This document shows positions 33,505-43,152 of a stretch of DNA of 64,000 bases, one piece after another; the stretch's first letter is position 1, and the number at the start of each line of letters is the position of its first letter. Under the pieces are notes generated by a model. It saw only the letters and a list, made by a program, of their open reading frames with translations. It made no database searches and was not told where the DNA came from. The stretch spans positions 558,001 through 622,000 of the forward strand of contig NZ_CP139558.1 in the NCBI RefSeq assembly GCF_034262375.1. Reading direction: 5' to 3'. The DNA is from Mucilaginibacter sabulilitoris (GTDB lineage Bacteria; Bacteroidota; Bacteroidia; Sphingobacteriales; Sphingobacteriaceae). The position numbers were made by a program, and so were the translations under genes.

Positions 33505-33918
33505 ATGATCAGCGCACGATCTAAAAATGTATTGTTGGTGGCTCCCGATAATTTTTCGGTTGAATTATTTCCTGAAAAGAAAATGTTCAGGCATCTTTCT
33601 GCTGTAAACAGTATTTTCCCTACTATACATGAGCTTAAGCCCAACCTGGTAATATTTGATTATGATCATGTAAATAAGGACATTGAAAAAATATTACGCC
33701 GTATGACTTCAAATCCGGCTTACAAAAAAATAAAGATCTGCTGTTACAAAAATACCTCTCATACCAAAACCGATGGTTTATTAAAGGCGCTTGGCGTTGA
33801 TTATATATTTTATCAGGATGATCTTAAAAAATCAGTCGAAGGTAAAAACGCCAGCAGTATATTCTCAACCATTTTTGAAATGCCTATTATTAACCTCCTG
33901 GCCCGGGCTTCTCACTAA
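33505..33918 (+). CDS. Degenerate receiver-like protein
   Basis: A 137-residue cytosolic protein with the alternating pattern of a CheY-like fold: KNVLLVAPDNFSVELF, LKPNLVIFDYDHVNKDI (an Asp at the end of a hydrophobic strand), MTSNPAYKKIKICCYKN, and KALGVDYIFYQDDL. The acidic pair at the first strand is replaced by APDN. The conserved Thr/Ser and Lys positions are not obvious, so phosphorylation is doubtful. No output domain. Similarity to response regulators is by pattern only. It is a single gene, ending 2 bases before the convergent permease gene. Confidence 0.6.
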   Translation: MISARSKNVLLVAPDNFSVELFPEKKMFRHLSAVNSIFPTIHELKPNLVIFDYDHVNKDIEKILRRMTSNPAYKKIKICCYKNTSHTKTDGLLKALGVDYIFYQDDLKKSVEGKNASSIFSTIFEMPIINLLARASH

Positions 33919-33919
33919 T

Positions 33920-35251
33920 TTATAGCTTGTCTCTTTTTAAATGCGGCCTGCTTATTAAAATAATACGCCAGGCAATTTCAGCACTTAGCAAAGCTCCTAT
34001 GGCAAATACTGCAGCCTTAAGCGCCTCGGGAGTTGACGAAAACGCACCGCCGAGGGCAACTATATAAACAATAAATGGCAGCAGGAGCACAAGGCAAAGT
34101 CCCGTAACATCTAAAGGAACACGAAAAGGCCGGATTTTATGAGGTTCCTTTATCCTGAGTTTTATAAGCGAAATATATTCCAGCGATAAACCCGCGCCAT
34201 ATACCGTTACATCAATAATAAGCAAATCAGCAAAGGTCCATAATATCATCAAGCTAACCACCAGCGAGCAAATGATAATGGAGATATAGGGGGTTTTAAA
34301 CCTGCGGTGAAGTCTGTTTAAACCGGCTGGTAGTAAATTATCTTCAGACATTACCTGGGGCACCCGCGATACCGATAACAGTACAGCGGCGTAAATACCC
34401 AGTGTACTGGCCATGCCGCCAGCAGCAACGGCAATGCCCAGCCACTGTCCGCCTATCAACACACCCAATGCCGGGAAACCATCATTAGTTAAAGTATCAT
34501 GGTTAATGCCCGATTGCTGCGCTACCCAGGTAATAAAAAAGTAAACTACCATAACCAGTACAAAAGCAGTAATCATTGATACTTTATAAGAGCGAACGGG
34601 TTTTTCAACCTCCTCGGCATAGGTGGTAATATTGTCCCAGCCCAGACAGTTCCACATTACGGTGTATAAGGCCATCCCAAACGACGGAAAAGAAATACCT
34701 TTTAATGACGGTGCCGGTACAGCTAAGCTGCCACTGTGTTGATAAATAGCCAGAACAACCAGCACAATAACGGGCGCCAGCACGGCCGCGCTTAAAAACA
34801 AGGACACCTTACCTACTGGCACTATACCCAATATATTTAACCCCGCCGATGCCCATATAATAAGCAAACAAACAGGCACCTGATATTGCAGCAAACCCGG
34901 AAAAAAGAATGAAGCGTACTGCACAAACAGAACCGGATAAATAGCCAGGTCAACAAAGGTATAAAGCCAGGTCCACCAGCCTTCGTAAAAACCCCAGCGG
35001 GTGCCTAACGCATATTTAACCCATTTATAATAGCCGCCGGTTACGGGCATCATGCTATTGAGTTCCATCACTGTAAATATGGCCGGCACATCCCAAAGCA
35101 ACGGCGTAAACAATAGTATGAGCAGGGCGCCATGATCGCCTGCGTAACTTAACAGAGGCTCTAGTCCGTAAGGGCCCCCGGAAACAGTAAAAAAGATAAC
35201 AGCGATAAGCTGTATAGGCCTGATTTTTTTTAAAGCAGCGGCTGACGGCAT
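33920..35251 (-). CDS. APC-family amino acid permease
   Basis: A 443-residue inner-membrane transporter with about 12 helices. It begins with the APC signature region IRPIQLIAVIFFTVSGGPYGLEPLLSYAG, where the broken first helix normally binds the substrate amino group, and includes PVTGGYYKWVKYALGTRWGFYEGW in helix 3. The middle segment WDNITTYAEEVEKPVRSY is typical of the AGT/LAT-like branch. The substrate cannot be deduced. The gene is alone, with only 2 bases to the convergent neighbour and an A+T-rich upstream region. Confidence 0.9.
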   Translation of the reverse strand: MPSAAALKKIRPIQLIAVIFFTVSGGPYGLEPLLSYAGDHGALLILLFTPLLWDVPAIFTVMELNSMMPVTGGYYKWVKYALGTRWGFYEGWWTWLYTFVDLAIYPVLFVQYASFFFPGLLQYQVPVCLLIIWASAGLNILGIVPVGKVSLFLSAAVLAPVIVLVVLAIYQHSGSLAVPAPSLKGISFPSFGMALYTVMWNCLGWDNITTYAEEVEKPVRSYKVSMITAFVLVMVVYFFITWVAQQSGINHDTLTNDGFPALGVLIGGQWLGIAVAAGGMASTLGIYAAVLLSVSRVPQVMSEDNLLPAGLNRLHRRFKTPYISIIICSLVVSLMILWTFADLLIIDVTVYGAGLSLEYISLIKLRIKEPHKIRPFRVPLDVTGLCLVLLLPFIVYIVALGGAFSSTPEALKAAVFAIGALLSAEIAWRIILISRPHLKRDKL

Positions 35252-35417
35252 AAGCCATAAAAATATAATTTATACTGCATTTATTAAAGCAATGTGTGCT
35301 TATTTAACAGTCTATAATATTTAATATCATGTATTTATACAAAATAATACACAACCAAACCATAACTAAATAATTAGATGCGTTAGTATTTAACTTTATC
35401 TTAAACTTTAAACCATC

Positions 35418-36461
35418 ATGAAAACCAATAGTAATCCTGTCCTGCTGCTTGGCGTTAGTATTATTTTATTTATCGCCGCCTGTAAAAAAAATACAGAAGC
35501 ACCTTCAACTGTTTCCGACATAGACAAACTGGGGGTAATGAGCGCCACGGCTGCTGCAAAAGCCCATGCCTCCTTAACGGTGGTAACCTTTGCCGGGCAC
35601 ATTAATTCATTTGGATATGCGGATGGTACAGGCAGTACGGCCTTCTTCAATTATCCGGCTGGGATTGACTTAATGGATGATGGGACGCTTTATGTGGCCG
35701 ATAGTTATAATAACAAGATTCGTAAAATAACACCAGGCAATGTGGTGTCAACAATACCCATCCCTAATGCTAGCGATGGCGCAAGCCTGGTGTATCCCCG
35801 ATCGGTAAGGGTATCAAAAGATGGAAGCATTAATATAATATCGGATGGAAGGCATAATATTTTGATCCTGAAACCGGGAGGCGCGCTGTCGACACCGGCA
35901 GTTTCATTACGACAGGGCGAATTCAGCGGGGTTACCTCTCTTGAACATGATCCCTACAGCGATATTCTTTGGATGAGCACCAATGCCAGCTTCCGGAAAT
36001 TTTTGCCGGATAATGCCGGAAATATTGGGATAAATCCATACTATGTACCTGTTGACTCATTGAAATATTTACCAAATCCTTATACATCATATTATATTAT
36101 GGCGCTTTATTGCGGATATAACGGAATAAAATATTTAGCTATGGACGGTAAACATATATATAAGTACACTCCATCAGGGTTATTTACTGAGATTTATAAA
36201 GACCTGAAATTTAATGGTATTACGAGCATAATAGCCTCAAAAGATAGCCGGGTTTTATATATCGCCGACCAGGGGGCAATAAAAAGCATCGTTAACGGAA
36301 AACTTCAGTTCCTTGTCGGGCCGAATAATAAATACCCTTTTGGTCGTGATGGAGTTGGGTCACAAGCGGGTGTTTATGCCCAGAGCCTGGCGTTATCAAA
36401 AGACGAAAGCACAATTTACTTTAGCGACAATTCCTGTATTCGGAAACTCTATTTAAGATAA
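35418..36461 (+). CDS. NHL-type beta-propeller lipoprotein
   Basis: A 347-residue exported protein. Lipoprotein signal with Cys21 (LLGVSIILFIAACKKN). The rest reads as repeated NHL-type blades: FAGHINSFGYADGTGSTAFFNYPAGIDLMDDGTLYVADSYNNKIRKI, then further units ending in a final DESTIYFSDNSCIRKLYL blade. Such propellers at the Bacteroidota outer membrane usually bind ligands or partners. No catalytic residues are visible. A TAACTTTA box at 35391 resembles a weak -7 element. A strong palindromic terminator follows 26 bases after the stop. Confidence 0.85.
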   Translation: MKTNSNPVLLLGVSIILFIAACKKNTEAPSTVSDIDKLGVMSATAAAKAHASLTVVTFAGHINSFGYADGTGSTAFFNYPAGIDLMDDGTLYVADSYNNKIRKITPGNVVSTIPIPNASDGASLVYPRSVRVSKDGSINIISDGRHNILILKPGGALSTPAVSLRQGEFSGVTSLEHDPYSDILWMSTNASFRKFLPDNAGNIGINPYYVPVDSLKYLPNPYTSYYIMALYCGYNGIKYLAMDGKHIYKYTPSGLFTEIYKDLKFNGITSIIASKDSRVLYIADQGAIKSIVNGKLQFLVGPNNKYPFGRDGVGSQAGVYAQSLALSKDESTIYFSDNSCIRKLYLR

Positions 36462-36486
36462 TTATCCGCACAAATAATGTTTATAC

Positions 36487-36529
36487 AGCAAGGGGTTGTT
36501 TATAATTATAAACAACCCCTTGCTTATTT
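36487..36529. terminator. Perfect 38-bp palindromic terminator
   Basis: 36487-36524 is a perfect palindrome (arms AGCAAGGGGTTGTTTATAA and its complement) followed by TATTTTTATT. It lies between the convergent lipoprotein and M61 genes and can act on both. Confidence 0.85.
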
Positions 36530-36538
36530 TTATTCTGG

Positions 36539-38341
36539 CTACAAACTCAACCACTTTTTCCGCACCTGCAATTGCTGAGGTGTAGCATTATCAACCGGTA
36601 CAATTTGGTATTTAACCCGTGCGTTTTTTAACAGGGTGACCGGTATGGTAAGCGGCAGGCCGTCGCGGGTCACACTCACTTGTATTTTATCGCCCGGTTT
36701 TTTACCATCAAGCATAGTTCCGGCATCGGTAATGGGGTTGTTATCAATAGCAACAAGCTCATCATTAACATTAATACCATCGATATATGCCGCGGTGCCA
36801 CGCAGCACACTGGTAACAATAACCTTTTTATTACCATTGGTGGCGGTAATTAAACCAAGCGCCGGATCATTGTTATCTGCCAGCTCATCGGTAATTTTGT
36901 AACCTGCATAGCCCAGGTATTGATTATAATCTACAGGCGTTAGGCCATTGATATATTTTTTATAAAAATCATCAAGCTTTTTACCGGCAAATTTTTCAAA
37001 CCCTTTTTTAAACTCACCATCGGTATAGCCGCGTTTTTTGGTCTTATAATACTCAGTGTACATATATTTCATCACATCATCAAGCGAATATTTGCCCCCG
37101 CTGCTGTTAATGATTTCCAGATCGAGCATCATACCTATAATAGCCCCTTTGTTGTAATATGATATAGTAGAGTTGGCAGAGTTTTCGTTTGGCCGGTAAG
37201 CCTTTATCCAGGCATCAAAACTTGATTCGGCTACGGTTTGTACATCTTTACCCGGCAGGTTTTCCAATATATTAAACTCGGTTACCAGGGCGTCAAGATA
37301 ATTTTCTACGGGGTAAAGATTGGTGCGGCGCACTATTATTTCCTGGTAATATTCAGTAAAACCCTCGGCTATCCAAAGGTTGGTAGTATAGTTCTCGTTA
37401 TCATAATCAAAGGGACCAAGCACCACCGGGCGCAGGCGTTTTACATTCCACAGGTGAAAATGTTCATGAGCGGCCAGGGCTAAAAAATTCTTATACCCCT
37501 TTTCGGTACCATAGGCATCGCGCGAAACGCCTAACACAGTGGAGCTCAAGTGTTCCAGGCCGCCACCGCTTTTTAAATGATTATGTATAATAAAGACGTA
37601 GTGACTGTTGGGGTTTTCGCCATAAATAGCAGCCTCTTTCTCCACGATCTGATGCAGGTCTTTTTTAATACGCTCCTTATCATAATTACCGCCGCCATAC
37701 ATACATACCTCATATTTTACACCGGATGCATTAAAACCAAAAACATCCTGGTTACCCACCTCAATAGGCGAATCGAACAGGATATCATAGTTAGGGGCAC
37801 GCCTGGTAAACGGATCGCCGTTAACCATTTCTAAACTGGTTGAAACCTGGGCCCAGCCCTTGTATGGTTTAATGTTAATGGTTGATGGCTGGTGCATCAT
37901 GTTAGCCGGATAAATAAATATACCTGATGTAGACAAGAAAGCATGCGACGCGTCGATATAGCTGGTGCGTACCGAGTTTTCGTTAGCATATACCCTGTAT
38001 TTAATAGTTAATGCCGATATGCCTTTGGTAGTGATACGCCAGGTGTTTTTATTGATCTTACGCGGAGCTAATGGTTTTGTTCTAGCTGCGGCGCTTAACG
38101 ATTCAATATTTTTTGCAAACTCCCTTACCAGGTATGAGCCGGGTGTCCATACGGGCATTTTCAGATCGAGTATATCCTGATTTAAATCTGAAATATGCAT
38201 TTCAATATCGGCATAATGCGCCTGAGCCTCTGGAAACGAAACGGTGTAGGATATGATAGTGGTATTTTGAGCCTTACTGGTAGGTAGATTCATAAAAAAA
38301 CATATTAAAGTAACAGCGACAACAGGCTTAATCGATTTCAT
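36539..38341 (-). CDS. M61 family metallopeptidase with PDZ domain
   Basis: A 600-residue exported aminopeptidase-like enzyme (glycyl-aminopeptidase family). Signal peptide 1-24. A beta-rich N-terminal domain (about 30-190). Gluzincin catalytic domain with HEHFHLWNVKRLRP (zinc His and Glu, about 288-301) and the downstream ligand Glu in WIAEGFTEYY (about 320). PDZ domain about 480-570 (VIVTSVLRGTAAYIDGINVNDELVAIDN). The length and order match M61 proteins of Bacteroidota. It probably works in the periplasm on peptides. It is transcribed alone. Confidence 0.93.
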   Translation of the reverse strand: MKSIKPVVAVTLICFFMNLPTSKAQNTTIISYTVSFPEAQAHYADIEMHISDLNQDILDLKMPVWTPGSYLVREFAKNIESLSAAARTKPLAPRKINKNTWRITTKGISALTIKYRVYANENSVRTSYIDASHAFLSTSGIFIYPANMMHQPSTINIKPYKGWAQVSTSLEMVNGDPFTRRAPNYDILFDSPIEVGNQDVFGFNASGVKYEVCMYGGGNYDKERIKKDLHQIVEKEAAIYGENPNSHYVFIIHNHLKSGGGLEHLSSTVLGVSRDAYGTEKGYKNFLALAAHEHFHLWNVKRLRPVVLGPFDYDNENYTTNLWIAEGFTEYYQEIIVRRTNLYPVENYLDALVTEFNILENLPGKDVQTVAESSFDAWIKAYRPNENSANSTISYYNKGAIIGMMLDLEIINSSGGKYSLDDVMKYMYTEYYKTKKRGYTDGEFKKGFEKFAGKKLDDFYKKYINGLTPVDYNQYLGYAGYKITDELADNNDPALGLITATNGNKKVIVTSVLRGTAAYIDGINVNDELVAIDNNPITDAGTMLDGKKPGDKIQVSVTRDGLPLTIPVTLLKNARVKYQIVPVDNATPQQLQVRKKWLSL

Positions 38342-38439
38342 GGCCGCAAGTTAAAAAAATTATAGATTTCAAAAATCCATGTCCAAACGGGTACTTGTAA
38401 AATGGTTGATACATACAACTATTTTAATACCAGACTGTT

Positions 38440-38447
38440 TATGTTTG
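38440..38447 (+). promoter_or_regulatory. -7 promoter box of the efflux operon
   Basis: TATGTTTG, an exact TAnnTTTG match, 16 bases before the ATG of the MarR gene. A MarR operator would be expected to overlap it; no clear palindrome was identified. Confidence 0.5.
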
Positions 38448-38463
38448 CGACACCCTTATATTA

Positions 38464-38901
38464 ATGAAATTAATAGAGCCCATATCGCGCAAACTGATAC
38501 GCCTTGGTAAATTGTACCAAAGCGTACTGGCCCGGCATACGGCACACCTCGACGTAAATCAATACCATTATATTCTGTCGCTAATTTGTTACCATGATGG
38601 GCAATTATCCCAAAAGGCGCTGGCAGAAATATTAGGCAAGGATAAATCAGCCATGGTTAACATCATTAACCTGCTTAGCGCCAAAGGATTTGTTTACCGT
38701 GAAAACAATCCTAATGACCGCCGCGAGCAAATACTAAAAGTTACAGAAAAGGCAAAACAGGCGGTACCGCATATTGTGGAAACCTTTAAAAACATGAACG
38801 CCGACATTACGCAGGGTATATCAGCAGCAGATATGCAAATATTTGAAAGCGTTTTGTTGCGTATGCATAATAATATAAGCAAAGAACAACAACCTGACTA
38901 A
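38464..38901 (+). CDS. MarR-family transcriptional regulator
   Basis: A 145-residue winged-helix regulator. DNA-binding domain about residues 45-105 (YHDGQLSQKALAEILGKDKSAMVNIINLLSAKGFVYRENNPNDRREQILKVTEKAK). Flanking helices form the dimer. The DRR wing motif is intact. It is the first gene of an operon with an RND adaptor 30 bases downstream, the RND pump and a TolC protein. It most probably represses this operon and is released by a pump substrate; that is inference from layout. Confidence 0.93.
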   Translation: MKLIEPISRKLIRLGKLYQSVLARHTAHLDVNQYHYILSLICYHDGQLSQKALAEILGKDKSAMVNIINLLSAKGFVYRENNPNDRREQILKVTEKAKQAVPHIVETFKNMNADITQGISAADMQIFESVLLRMHNNISKEQQPD

Positions 38902-38931
38902 AAACTAAAATCACAAAATGATTGATTCACT

Positions 38932-40017
38932 ATGAGAACAAGGTATATCATTTACATCGCGCTGGCATTGCTGGTTGCTTATTTAATTTACAACAAATTT
39001 TTCAGCCCTCATGCTAAAGAATCGGCTGCTGCTATAGCCGCGGGCGGCAAGGGTAGTAAAGGGCGCAAAAACGGACCTGTGTCTGTTAATATCATGATTG
39101 TAAAGGATACCGCCGTTAACAATATTATAGATGTAACCGGATCAATTGATGCCAATGAAAAAGTAAGCCTGGTAAGCCAAACCGCCGGCAACATTACCGG
39201 CATATATTTTACCGAAGGCAGCAAGGTAAAAAAAGGACAGTTGCTGGTAAAAGTATATAACCAGGATCTGGAGGCGTCGCTGCAACAGATTAAATACCAG
39301 GAAACCCTGGCCAAACAGAATGAATACCGTAACAAGATATTATTGCAGAAAGAAGCTATAAGCCAGCAAGAGTATGATACCTCGTTAACTTCACTTAACT
39401 CGTTAAAAGCACAGGGTGACGTAATCAGGGCGCAAATATCACGCACAGAGATACACGCACCTTTTTCGGGCACCATTGGCTTGCGTAACGTGAGCCCCGG
39501 TGGCTACCTGTCGCCACAATCTCCTATTGCGCAGCTGGTAAATATTGACCCGGCTAAAGTTACTTTTTCGGTTCCTGAGCGCTACTTATCCATCATTGGC
39601 CCGGGCAGCAAAATTAGGTTTAATACCGAAAGCTCGAGAGAAAATTTTACAGCTACCGTTTATGCTATTGAGCCATCAATTGATGTAAATTCACGTACTA
39701 TAACAGTGAGGGCTAAAGCACCCAACCCCAAAGGCTTACTTACGGCGGGAGGCTTTGCAAAAATTAATTTAACACTTGATCAGATACCCAAAACTATTTT
39801 ATTACCAACACAGGCGGTTATACCCGATTTAAAAAGCAGCCTGGTTTACGTTTATCAAAATGGTGTAGCTGTATCAAAACCAGTAAAAACCGATATGCGC
39901 ACAGATACCAAAATACAAATCATTGACGGTTTAAAACCCGGCGACAGTGTGGTGGTATCGGGCCTTATACAAATGCGACCAAAAGTTCCTTTAAAAATTG
40001 CTAAAGTAATTAAGTAA
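38932..40017 (+). CDS. RND efflux periplasmic adaptor subunit
   Basis: A 361-residue membrane-fusion protein. N-terminal membrane anchor (residues about 4-21, YIIYIALALLVAYLIYNKF). Lipoyl/barrel-sandwich halves VSLVSQTAGNITGIYFTEGSKVKKGQLLVKV and RTEIHAPFSGTIGLRNVSPGGYLSPQSPI enclose a short helical hairpin (about 115-165). A beta-barrel domain and a membrane-proximal domain follow. It links the inner-membrane RND pump, encoded 4 bases downstream, to the TolC channel. The small hairpin is typical of Bacteroidota MFPs. Confidence 0.94.
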   Translation: MRTRYIIYIALALLVAYLIYNKFFSPHAKESAAAIAAGGKGSKGRKNGPVSVNIMIVKDTAVNNIIDVTGSIDANEKVSLVSQTAGNITGIYFTEGSKVKKGQLLVKVYNQDLEASLQQIKYQETLAKQNEYRNKILLQKEAISQQEYDTSLTSLNSLKAQGDVIRAQISRTEIHAPFSGTIGLRNVSPGGYLSPQSPIAQLVNIDPAKVTFSVPERYLSIIGPGSKIRFNTESSRENFTATVYAIEPSIDVNSRTITVRAKAPNPKGLLTAGGFAKINLTLDQIPKTILLPTQAVIPDLKSSLVYVYQNGVAVSKPVKTDMRTDTKIQIIDGLKPGDSVVVSGLIQMRPKVPLKIAKVIK

Positions 40018-40021
40018 AGCT

Positions 40022-43000
40022 ATGAGTTTATCCTCAGTTAGTATTAAAAGGCCGGTACTGGCAACAGTAATGTCAGTAGTTATTGTCGTGTTTGGCATTA
40101 TCGGCTACAAATTTTTAGGGGTACGCGATTTCCCTTCTGTGGATCCGCCAATCATATCAGTATCCACCAGCTATTCTGGCGCAAATGCCGATGTAATTGA
40201 ATCGCAGATAACCGAGCCGCTTGAACGGGCCATCAATGGTGTGCCGGGTATCCGTAACCTATCGTCCAATAGCTCTGTTGGGTCAAGCAATATCACCGTG
40301 GAATTTGACCTGGATGCCGATCTGGAAACGGCTGCCAACGACGTACGCGATAAAGTTGGCCAGGCACAGCGTCAATTGCCACAAGACATAGATGCGCCGC
40401 CGGTAGTTACCAAGGCTGATGCTAATGCAGATAACATTATTACCCTGGAGGTTAGCAGTAATACGCGTAATATTAATCAACTGGATGATTATGCCGAAAA
40501 CGTACTGCAGGAGGGCCTGCAAACTATACCCGGCGTAAGTGCTGTTAACATACAGGGCCAGCGGCAGTATGCCATGCGTTTATGGATAGACCCAAGCAAA
40601 CTAACCGCACAGGGTGTAACAGCTACCGATATTTCAGCTGCTCTGGCTAAAGAAAATGTGGAACTGCCTGCCGGAAAAATTGAAGGTAATAATACAGAAG
40701 TTACCATCAGGGCACTGGGCAAGCTTTCAACTGAAAAAGATTTTAATGATCTTATTATCCGCTCAGACAGTAACCGGGTGATCCGCCTGCGGGATATTGG
40801 ATACGCGGTTTTAGGATCGGCCAACGAGGAAACCATATTTAAGGAATCGGGCGTACCCATGATCGGTTTGGCCATTGTTCCGCAGCCGGGCGCCAATTAT
40901 GTGCAAATAGCCAAGGATTTTTATAAACGCCTTGACCAGATTAAGAAAGATCTTCCACCCGATATTTCGGTAAAGGTAGCTCTGGATAATACCCGATTCA
41001 TTAACCAGTCCATATCTGAGGTGCAGGAAACGCTCATTGTTTCGTTCGTGCTGGTGGTAATCATCATCTATCTGTTCTTCCGCGACTGGCTTATTGCTTT
41101 CCGTCCGCTGATCGATATACCGGTATCATTGATAGGGGCTTTCTTTATCATGTATATTTTTGGTTTTTCCATTAATATATTAACCCTGCTGGGTATCGTG
41201 CTGGCAACGGGCCTGGTGGTTGATGACGGTATTGTAGTAACGGAGAATATATATAAGAAGGTAGAAGCCGGTATGGCAATCCGTAAGGCTGCCTTTGAGG
41301 GGTCGGCCGAGATCTTTTTCGCGGTGGTATCTACCTCGGTTACGCTGGCAGCAGTGTTTTTACCCATAGTGTTCTTACAAGGTTTTACGGGCCGTTTATT
41401 CCGTGAATTTGCGGTAGTAGTGGCCGGAGCGGTATTAATATCGGCATTTGTATCTCTGTCGTTAACACCAATGCTTAATGTTAAGCTGATCCGCAAAAGC
41501 AATAAAAAATCAAAATTCTACGAAAAAACCGAGCCGTTCTTTGTGAACATGACCAACTCTTATACAGAAACGCTGGTTAAGTTCATGAAAGTACGCTGGG
41601 TATCATTCGTGATCCTGGCTGTATCGCTTATACTTATAGGGGTTTTGGTAAGGATTATACCCTCTGAGCTTGCCCCGCTTGACGACCGCAGTTTGCTGCG
41701 TTACAGCGTAACGGGATCTGAAGGTGCTACTTATGAGTATATGACCAGGTATATGGATAAGGTAGCCAAGCTGGTTGATGATTCTATACCCGAAGCAACG
41801 GTTAATTTTGAGATTGTTTCGCCGTCATTCGGCGGAAGGGGTGCCAATACAGGTTTTGGGCGGGTAGGGCTCGTTCCTCCCGATGAGCGTGTCCGCACCC
41901 AGCAGCAACTGGCCGATTGGCTAAATAAAAAACTAAGCAAAATGCCCGATGCCCGTGCTATTGTGGTACAAGAGCAAACCATAAGCGGTGGCGGTAGCGG
42001 GTCAAAAACATCATTGCCGGTACAGTATGTAATTCAGAACCAGGATTTTGAAAAAATAAGGGCTGTGCTTCCGAAATTTTTTGCCGAGGTTTCCAAAAGC
42101 CCTGTTTTCCAGGGAACGGATGTGGATCTTAAATTTACCAAGCCCGAACTGCGTGTAACTACCGACCGTGACAGGGCGCGGGACCTGGGCGTATCGGTTG
42201 ATGATATTGCTCAAACCTTACAATTGTATTATAGTGCCGGACGCTTAGATTATTTTTTAATAAACGGAAAACAATACCAGGTAATTGCCCAGGTTGACCG
42301 CGCCAACCGCGATCAGCCACTTGATCTTAAATCAATTTACCTGCGTAGTACTAAAGGCGGTTTGGTACAGTTGGATAACGTGGTAAAGGTTTCTGAAGCG
42401 GCAACCCCGCCGGCTATTTATCACTTTAACCGGTATAAGTCGGCAACCATATCGGCAGGTTTGGCCCCTGGCCGAACTGTAGGCGATGGCATTAAAGAGA
42501 TGGACCGTATAGCCGCAAGCATGCTCGATGAAACATTCAGTACAGCGCTCAGCGGCCCATCACGTGACTATGCCGAAGGTTCATCAAACATATTGTTCGC
42601 TTTTGGCTTTGCGCTGTTATTGATCTACCTGGTACTTGCTGCCCAGTTTGAAAGTTTTATGGACCCCTTTATAGTGATGCTAACTGTACCTCTGGCTATT
42701 TCGGGAGCGTTTATATCCCTATGGCTATTTAACCAAACACTCAATATCTTCAGCGAGATCGGGATCATAACCCTGGTAGGACTGGTAACTAAAAACGGTA
42801 TCCTTATTGTGGAGTTCGCCAACCAGCGTATGGAACATGGCGTAGCCAAATACGAAGCCGCTATTGAGGCCGCCACCGCACGTTTACGCCCTATATTAAT
42901 GACCAGTTTGGCGGTGGTACTGGGTTCGGTTCCAATCGCTTTCGCGTTGGGTGCTGGCGCAAAAAGCCGTGTGTCGTTAGGTATTGTAATTATGGGTGGT

Positions 43001-43147
43001 ATGCTATTCTCCCTGGTGCTTACGCTCTATATTATCCCGCTCATGTATGTGATATTTGCTTCAAAAACCCGTGTCGATCCCGATCATTTACCGGAAGATG
43101 TGGCTGTCGAAGAAGAAAAAACACCTAACCTTATTGAAAACTTTTAA
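40022..43147 (+). CDS. RND-family efflux pump permease (HAE1 type)
   Basis: A 1041-residue proton-driven inner-membrane transporter of the AcrB/HAE1 family. There are twelve helices in two groups of six, with two large periplasmic loops. The proton-relay acidic pair is visible in ATGLVVDDGIVVTENIY (about residues 395-410). N-terminal signature SVSIKRPVLATVMSVVIVVFG; FRDFPSVDPPIISV at the first loop; second-half helix LVTKNGILIVEFANQRME. It exports drugs or other amphiphiles with the adaptor before and the TolC protein after it. The substrate is not readable. Confidence 0.95.
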   Translation: MSLSSVSIKRPVLATVMSVVIVVFGIIGYKFLGVRDFPSVDPPIISVSTSYSGANADVIESQITEPLERAINGVPGIRNLSSNSSVGSSNITVEFDLDADLETAANDVRDKVGQAQRQLPQDIDAPPVVTKADANADNIITLEVSSNTRNINQLDDYAENVLQEGLQTIPGVSAVNIQGQRQYAMRLWIDPSKLTAQGVTATDISAALAKENVELPAGKIEGNNTEVTIRALGKLSTEKDFNDLIIRSDSNRVIRLRDIGYAVLGSANEETIFKESGVPMIGLAIVPQPGANYVQIAKDFYKRLDQIKKDLPPDISVKVALDNTRFINQSISEVQETLIVSFVLVVIIIYLFFRDWLIAFRPLIDIPVSLIGAFFIMYIFGFSINILTLLGIVLATGLVVDDGIVVTENIYKKVEAGMAIRKAAFEGSAEIFFAVVSTSVTLAAVFLPIVFLQGFTGRLFREFAVVVAGAVLISAFVSLSLTPMLNVKLIRKSNKKSKFYEKTEPFFVNMTNSYTETLVKFMKVRWVSFVILAVSLILIGVLVRIIPSELAPLDDRSLLRYSVTGSEGATYEYMTRYMDKVAKLVDDSIPEATVNFEIVSPSFGGRGANTGFGRVGLVPPDERVRTQQQLADWLNKKLSKMPDARAIVVQEQTISGGGSGSKTSLPVQYVIQNQDFEKIRAVLPKFFAEVSKSPVFQGTDVDLKFTKPELRVTTDRDRARDLGVSVDDIAQTLQLYYSAGRLDYFLINGKQYQVIAQVDRANRDQPLDLKSIYLRSTKGGLVQLDNVVKVSEAATPPAIYHFNRYKSATISAGLAPGRTVGDGIKEMDRIAASMLDETFSTALSGPSRDYAEGSSNILFAFGFALLLIYLVLAAQFESFMDPFIVMLTVPLAISGAFISLWLFNQTLNIFSEIGIITLVGLVTKNGILIVEFANQRMEHGVAKYEAAIEAATARLRPILMTSLAVVLGSVPIAFALGAGAKSRVSLGIVIMGGMLFSLVLTLYIIPLMYVIFASKTRVDPDHLPEDVAVEEEKTPNLIENF

Positions 43148-43152
43148 GCAGT

